Assembly (NCBI RefSeq): GCF_022601875.1
Contig: NZ_JAKVIP010000001.1
Span: forward strand, 124,001-188,000
Reading direction: 5' to 3'
From: Chryseobacterium sp. SSA4.19
GTDB taxonomy: Bacteria > Bacteroidota > Bacteroidia > Flavobacteriales > Weeksellaceae
Length of the DNA: 64,000 nucleotides
Of the stretch, positions 59,562 to 64,000 are shown in pieces. Numbering within the stretch: position 1 is the first letter of the stretch; each line of letters begins with the position of its first letter. Made by a program: the position numbers and the translations under genes. The notes under the pieces were generated by a model. That model was not told where the DNA came from and searched no databases. It saw only the letters and a program-made list of their open reading frames with translations.

Positions 59562-60452
59562 TTATTTATCACTTTTCAGATAATAGATCTGAAATTTCCC
59601 CTCTTTTACATTACTTACTAAAAAATATTTTCCTGTTGCGGTCCTTATAGGATCCGACGTAATTATTTTGGTATGGTCCACTTTGGTAGAAATCGATTTA
59701 TTGCCAAGTTTTACATCATAATAATACATATATATAGGATTATAGCCGAACGATCCTACAAAGTGATTTCCGGTACTGAACCATTGATTGCCCGAGACGA
59801 TCTTATCCTTTATTTTGAAAAATAAAGGATCCCTGTTTTCCTTCCGGATGTCGGCTGAAAAGATATTCTCTTTCTGGGAAAGCTTTATCTTAGGATGAAG
59901 CGTTATATATAAAGGATCATCTTCTTCAGAGAATTTTTCAAGGGATTTCAGAACATTTGAAGAAATAAAATAGGGATCTTCCTGTTCAGGGTTGCCTAGG
60001 TAATTGTCTCTATAATCTGCATAATTCAAAATTCCTGTTCTTACTTCATCTGAGACTAACAGAATCTTATCCGTCTTATCCAAAATCATTTGTTGAAAAG
60101 CAGATTTTTCAGCCACTATTTTTCTTAATAAGGCAGAATCTTTTTCAGGTTCTCCTGTATGAAAGAGATGCTCATATTTTTTATGATATCATCCGTATCA
60201 TAAAAAGGCAGAATTTTTTATGACAGAAATCCGGAGCGATATATTTCCGGTTATTGGCATATAGGTTACCTCTATCATCTATAAAAGCAAGATTATTGAT
60301 ATTCGGTATCTTGCTCCATTGTTCAGAAATAGTCAGCTTGCCTATTTATCTTCTTCTACATCTGTTTTGGGACTACAGCAAGATGATAATACGGTAAGCG
60401 ATAAGATAAGCATGATCTTCTTAGTTTTTATTAAAGATACATTTTTTCCCAT
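59562..60452 (-). pseudogene. Frameshifted lipoprotein gene
   Basis: A minus-strand gene broken by several frameshifts. An ATG at 60452 (or 60413, MLILSLTVLSSCC) opens a lipoprotein signal peptide with lipobox, and stops after about 37 codons. A shifted frame reads IGKLTISEQWSKIPNINNLA... and NNRKYIAPDFCHKKF. A third frame reads KYEHLFHTGEPEKDSALLRK and runs into the intact C-terminal frame (184 codons, 59562-60116), which ends IYYLKSDK. The C-terminal frame alone has no signal peptide. No homologous family is recognised. It is a recent pseudogene of a lipoprotein or periplasmic protein. Confidence 0.72.
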
Positions 60453-60499
60453 TCATCAAATCCGAAATTATATATTCGATATTTTTTAAGCATAACCTG

Positions 60500-62137
60500 T
60501 TACTCAATGATCGCCGGCAATACATATTCCTCCACTATTTTTTCCACCTGTACATGAGCATACGGTTTATTGTAGGCTTTTGCAGTAACAACAATCACAA
60601 CAGGAATTTCTTTAAATACAATAATCTTATTTCCGCCATTTCCACTGGATTGGTACGATTCAAAACTTTTATTCCCGACTTTGTAAACTTTTCTCCAGAA
60701 CAGATATCCATACCCTTCGAAGTCTTTATAACCAGTAAAATAATTAGTGAATGATTTCTTAATCCAGTTTTTATCTAAAATTCTTTTTCCATTCCAGGTT
60801 CCGTTGTTTTTATAAAGCTGTCCGAATTTGGCGAAATCCAAAGCATTCATGCGTAATCCGCCTGCCAGAGAAGGTTTTTGCTGAGGTGTTAACTGCCATT
60901 TATAATTCGTAATTCCTAAAGGTTGAAACAGCTTCTTATTGGCATAATTTTGTAATCCTTCAGGAATAGATATATCCAGGATATCTCCTGTCAAGACAAC
61001 TCCGGCAGTAAAATAATTCCATATTTTACCTATTTTATTTTCTGTCATCGGTAAATCCAAAACAAATTTCACCCAATTCTCTGTCGGATACATATTTTCT
61101 TCATTTCCGGGAGAATCTTCATCCTGATCATTTCCATCAAAGCCGGAACTCATCGTAAGTAAACTTTTAATCGTAACGCTGTCTTTTTTAAAAGAATAAT
61201 TACTGAATTTCTTTACATCATAAAATTCTTTCAGGCTCTGATTTTCATTTTTAATATAACCGTCTCTTATAGCAATTCCCATCAAAGCCGAAGAAAAAGA
61301 CTTTCCAACAGAACGGGTGTCATGTAAACTGTCTCTTTTATAGCCATTAAAATATTCTTCTACCAAAAGTTTTCCATTTTTAATCACTACAATTCCTGTA
61401 ATATCACGGAATCTGGTTTCTGCAATTTTTTGATTTAAAGCTTTGATCTTTTCCTTATCAAATTGTTCATCAGAAACTTTCCAATCCCTATCAGGCTGGA
61501 TTTTTTGCACGGCAATTTGTTTCTCCGAAATGGTTTTATGAGGAACAGTTAAGTGAATTTCACCGGCGGCAATTATGTTTCCTACTTTTACTGATGAAGT
61601 TTTTAAGTAAGGCCTGATTTCAATCTTTATCGTATGATTTCCTTCATTCATAGCATCAGTTCCGCCATGAGCCAGATAAAATCTCATCCACATATATTTT
61701 CCCCAGGAATCTTCATTTTTTGAACTGAGAAACGGAATTCTAAAGGTTGTTTTAAACTTTTTACTGTCTGCAGTTCCGGCTCCTGAGTTTAGATTTTCTG
61801 TATATATTAATTTTCCGTCGACAATAAAACTGAACTGATAATTTCCTTTTTTAAGCAAGTCATCAGCGGATAAAGAAGAATCAAGCTGATGTAAGTAATT
61901 CACCAAAGAATTATCCATAAAAACCCGGATATCGAAATCTTTATCTTCCTGAAACACCATCGTTTCGGCAAGGTCAGTTTCTTTGAGATTTTCCAAAGGA
62001 GTCACTTTATCTAAAAAAACAATTTTGTTTAAATGGTTTTTCTGAACAGAATGATCAATCCTTTCAGGTTCAACGATATTTTGGCTGAAAGAAAAGCCAG
62101 AAATGAAAATAAGGATAAATAAAAGGATTGTTTTCAT
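60500..62137 (-). CDS. Exported serine hydrolase (beta-lactamase/PBP-like)
   Basis: A 545-aa protein with a signal peptide (MKTILLFILIFISGFSFSQ). Residues about 25-210 form an extra N-terminal beta-rich domain. The C-terminal half is a class C beta-lactamase-like serine hydrolase with nucleophile SVGK at 276-279 (S-x-x-K), the fold segment IWNYFTAGVVLTGD where the YxN-type Tyr sits, and late GGNKIIVF in place of a KTG motif. It lacks a strict YxN, so D-Ala-D-Ala or peptide/ester hydrolysis is more likely than true beta-lactamase action. Substrate is unknown. Confidence 0.85.
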   Translation of the reverse strand: MKTILLFILIFISGFSFSQNIVEPERIDHSVQKNHLNKIVFLDKVTPLENLKETDLAETMVFQEDKDFDIRVFMDNSLVNYLHQLDSSLSADDLLKKGNYQFSFIVDGKLIYTENLNSGAGTADSKKFKTTFRIPFLSSKNEDSWGKYMWMRFYLAHGGTDAMNEGNHTIKIEIRPYLKTSSVKVGNIIAAGEIHLTVPHKTISEKQIAVQKIQPDRDWKVSDEQFDKEKIKALNQKIAETRFRDITGIVVIKNGKLLVEEYFNGYKRDSLHDTRSVGKSFSSALMGIAIRDGYIKNENQSLKEFYDVKKFSNYSFKKDSVTIKSLLTMSSGFDGNDQDEDSPGNEENMYPTENWVKFVLDLPMTENKIGKIWNYFTAGVVLTGDILDISIPEGLQNYANKKLFQPLGITNYKWQLTPQQKPSLAGGLRMNALDFAKFGQLYKNNGTWNGKRILDKNWIKKSFTNYFTGYKDFEGYGYLFWRKVYKVGNKSFESYQSSGNGGNKIIVFKEIPVVIVVTAKAYNKPYAHVQVEKIVEEYVLPAIIE

Positions 62138-62266
62138 AGTACTATTTTATCAGCATAAAAGTAAGCCTCTGCTGTGATAAAAAATAGAATGGAATTAACG
62201 TTTACGATTTTCCATAAATGATAAGCCGTAATTTTCTGTACAATTAATTGTATCGTTACATCAGAT

Positions 62267-63067
62267 TTATTTCAAAATATTTCTATATTTCAAAGGAGTA
62301 ATTCCCATATTATCTTTAAAGCATCGGATAAAATGGCTCTGATCAGAAAAACCGCATTCTAAAGCCACTTCAGATAAAGATTCGTATTGATTTAAAATGG
62401 TTAGTGATTTCTCAACTTTTAATTTTCTTACATATTCGCCTAAATTACATTGAAAGTATTTCTGAAAGTCTCTGCTTAAATGAACGGGATGAATGTCCAG
62501 TACTTTTGAAATTTCATGCAGGCTTAACTTTTCCGTAAAGGTTTCATGAAGGATTTCATGTGCTTTTTTTACCCAGGCAGGTTTCTTTTCCGAATTGTTT
62601 TTTTGATTGGATAACTGACTGAAAATATTTACTAATAATTGATTGACAGTTAGTGCAAAAGAATCATCATTTAATTTTGTTTCTTTAAAAATCTGATATG
62701 TCAGTAATTTTAATGAGGGATTTTTAATATTAAAACTTCCTTCAATTGTATCTTTAGAAAGCTGAAAATTTTGAAACCAGCTTTCTGTAATTTCAATGTG
62801 AAAACCTCGTGTAAAAACCTCTGGCTTTAGGTTGTAATGAGCATCTTCCCAATGATGGTATAATAAGGTCCCGGCTGAACAGTCATAACTTTCCTTTTTG
62901 TTTCCCTCTATCATATTTCCCTGTAACAGAAACGTAAAATACGGATTTTCGTGGTAATGCCAATCGACAAAAGAATGCGTGTATTCCGTATCTGTAAAAG
63001 TTAAACCCTCGAATTTGAGGGTTTCGTTTGTTTGTCCGAAAAATTCACCGTTATGCAGGTTTTTCAT
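62267..63067 (-). CDS. AraC family transcriptional regulator
   Basis: A 266-aa regulator. The N-terminal half is a cupin-like sensor (HYHENPYFTFLLQGNMIEG). The C-terminal ~100 residues hold the two HTH units of AraC proteins: LSLHEISKVLDIHPVHLSRDFQKYF and SLSEVALECGFSDQSHFIRCFK, ending GITPLKY. It binds promoter DNA when a small ligand is sensed. It begins 1 nt after the stop of the upstream regulator gene, so they form an operon, and lies 129 nt upstream of the serine hydrolase gene, a likely target. Confidence 0.93.
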   Translation of the reverse strand: MKNLHNGEFFGQTNETLKFEGLTFTDTEYTHSFVDWHYHENPYFTFLLQGNMIEGNKKESYDCSAGTLLYHHWEDAHYNLKPEVFTRGFHIEITESWFQNFQLSKDTIEGSFNIKNPSLKLLTYQIFKETKLNDDSFALTVNQLLVNIFSQLSNQKNNSEKKPAWVKKAHEILHETFTEKLSLHEISKVLDIHPVHLSRDFQKYFQCNLGEYVRKLKVEKSLTILNQYESLSEVALECGFSDQSHFIRCFKDNMGITPLKYRNILK

Positions 63068-63068
63068 C

Positions 63069-63995
63069 TTATAGGTTTTGGTTTAAATTTTCAATCTGCC
63101 GATACATTTTATTGAAAAATATTTTCCTGTCCCGGTTTCCTGAGGTGTTTAGTGATTTTGAATTTTTAATCTGGTGTTCAAAATAGTTCAGGGTTTCATG
63201 GCAGGTTTTAGGATCATTCATCAAAACATATCCGAACATATTGGTGGGCAAAGCGAAAAGCGACTGTTGCGGATGGTGAAAAAAGATGTCATTGGAAAGT
63301 TGCATCAACTCATTTTCATATAAATGAAACTTCGGATGGCTTTCCGTCTTTTGCTCAATATATTCTATTAATTCTTTAAGTTCATCAAGAATAATTTTCG
63401 CTTCATTCTTTTGTAACAGTCCGGTGTCATAATAAAAAGAAATCTGCTGCAGAATGCTGGAAACGGTCATGTCATTCCATAATTCCACCACATTTTGTGC
63501 TTCATATTTTTTCTTTAGCTCTTTGGTGTCTGTTTCAAAGTATGGCGGAGAAAAATGAAGGAATGGTCTGAAAACCTGTTTCGCATTCAGCAGATTCATC
63601 CAGACATAAATTTTAAAACGGGAAAGCAGAGTGCCTGAAAGCGTATAAAAAAACGGGATATCTTTAGCTGAATAATAAATCGTCATTTCATCAGAAAGAG
63701 GTAGGTTTTCAAAGATGCTGAGGTTATTCGCGAAAAAAGACTGGAGATCTTCTGTCTGGATCACTGCCGAAGTTTTTTGCACTAAAATCTGATGCTCCGA
63801 AGTCAGAAACTGATCCAAAGAAATCTGGTAATATTTTGCCAGTTCCACTGCTTCTTTAAAACTGAATTTTGCTTTTAATGAAGTTCTTCTGTGCGCTGCA
63901 TCATAGCTTATGTTCAAAATGTTGGCAACTTCATCATTCAAAGATTTTTCTCCGATCTTCTTACGAATTTCTCTGAGCAAAAGGTTCTCATACAT
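63069..63995 (-). CDS. HTH-type regulatory protein of a flavobacterial family
   Basis: A 308-aa soluble protein whose N-terminal ~65 residues look like a DNA-binding HTH: ENLLLREIRKKIGEKSLNDEVANILNISYDAAHRRTSLKAKF. The rest is helical with no named domain (LSIFENLPLSDEM, FYTLSGTLLSRFK). It overlaps no other gene and ends 1 nt before the AraC gene, so two regulators share one transcript. The start at 63995 is only 5 bases from the window edge, so an upstream extension cannot be excluded. Confidence 0.72.
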   Translation of the reverse strand: MYENLLLREIRKKIGEKSLNDEVANILNISYDAAHRRTSLKAKFSFKEAVELAKYYQISLDQFLTSEHQILVQKTSAVIQTEDLQSFFANNLSIFENLPLSDEMTIYYSAKDIPFFYTLSGTLLSRFKIYVWMNLLNAKQVFRPFLHFSPPYFETDTKELKKKYEAQNVVELWNDMTVSSILQQISFYYDTGLLQKNEAKIILDELKELIEYIEQKTESHPKFHLYENELMQLSNDIFFHHPQQSLFALPTNMFGYVLMNDPKTCHETLNYFEHQIKNSKSLNTSGNRDRKIFFNKMYRQIENLNQNL

Positions 63996-64000
63996 GTTTT

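Noticed and set aside
1..64000. CRISPR array, prophage or complete insertion sequence
   Set aside because: No spaced direct repeats, no phage structural genes, and all transposase pieces are truncated or frameshifted.

Overview
The window looks like chromosome of a flavobacterium of the Chryseobacterium/Weeksellaceae type. The evidence is AT-rich intergenic DNA, promoters with the Bacteroidota -7 box TAnnTTTG and no clear Shine-Dalgarno signals. The gene set also fits: TonB receptor with a carboxypeptidase-like N-terminal domain, DUF5715, DUF3109, DUF2147, DUF6427-like proteins, S16 with an Ala-rich tail. Apart from the first 4 kb, most of it is ordinary core chromosome.

Layout. 1-4.04 kb is a decayed, gene-poor accessory stretch: the start of a secreted protein on the minus strand, a Gly-rich lipoprotein with an 18-bp hairpin terminator, and remnants of three insertion sequences (IS982, IS4, ISL3/ISAon1-like), ending at tRNA-Gln(UUG). 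4.4-12.4 kb is housekeeping and conserved genes: der, upp, an alpha/beta hydrolase, a ComF-like protein, a thioesterase, queD, an lpxH-like gene, a LuxE-like adenylating protein, an MmcB-like PD-(D/E)XK protein and DUF5715. 12.5-16.7 kb carries an unknown protein, a polytopic membrane protein, a sensor kinase/LuxR-type regulator pair and a Tle1-like DUF2235 lipase.

16.9-28 kb holds an ABC-F ATPase, a three-gene TonB uptake locus (small His/Cys secreted protein, receptor, lipoprotein), tig, a LolA-like secreted protein and an M16 zinc peptidase. 28-33.2 kb is mainly minus-strand: DUF3109, a DUF6427-like membrane protein, a universal stress protein, an FAH-fold enzyme, a DUF2007/zinc-ribbon protein, a DEDDh exonuclease and pssA. 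33.3-41.3 kb carries an LtaS-like sulfatase-fold protein, DUF2147, the PDH E1 beta subunit, kup, a Fur-family regulator and an LptA/OstA-like protein.

41.7-50.2 kb carries a class III aminotransferase, a START-like protein, a class IV aminotransferase homologue lacking its key residues, a cell-wall amidase, yqgE, pdxH, a HU gene, panD, a flippase-like membrane protein and two adjacent TerD genes. 50.2-55.6 kb is a minus-strand run of poorly known small proteins ending in an M3 peptidase. 55.8-64 kb holds SRPBCC, GreA-like, DoxX-like and nitroreductase genes, rpsP-rimM, a frameshifted lipoprotein pseudogene, a serine hydrolase and two regulators.

Clearest functional units: HK/RR pair (13.85-15.28 kb), TonB/lipoprotein module (18.99-22.55 kb), rpsP-rimM, exonuclease-DUF2007, DUF6427-DUF3109, Fur-OstA overlap, and the yqgE/pdxH divergent start. 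I saw no CRISPR array, prophage or complete insertion sequence. No strongly novel multi-gene system is proven. The best leads are the TonB/His-Cys module, the isolated Tle1-like lipase, the degenerate class IV aminotransferase, and an orphan terminator at 41.63 kb that may end a small RNA.
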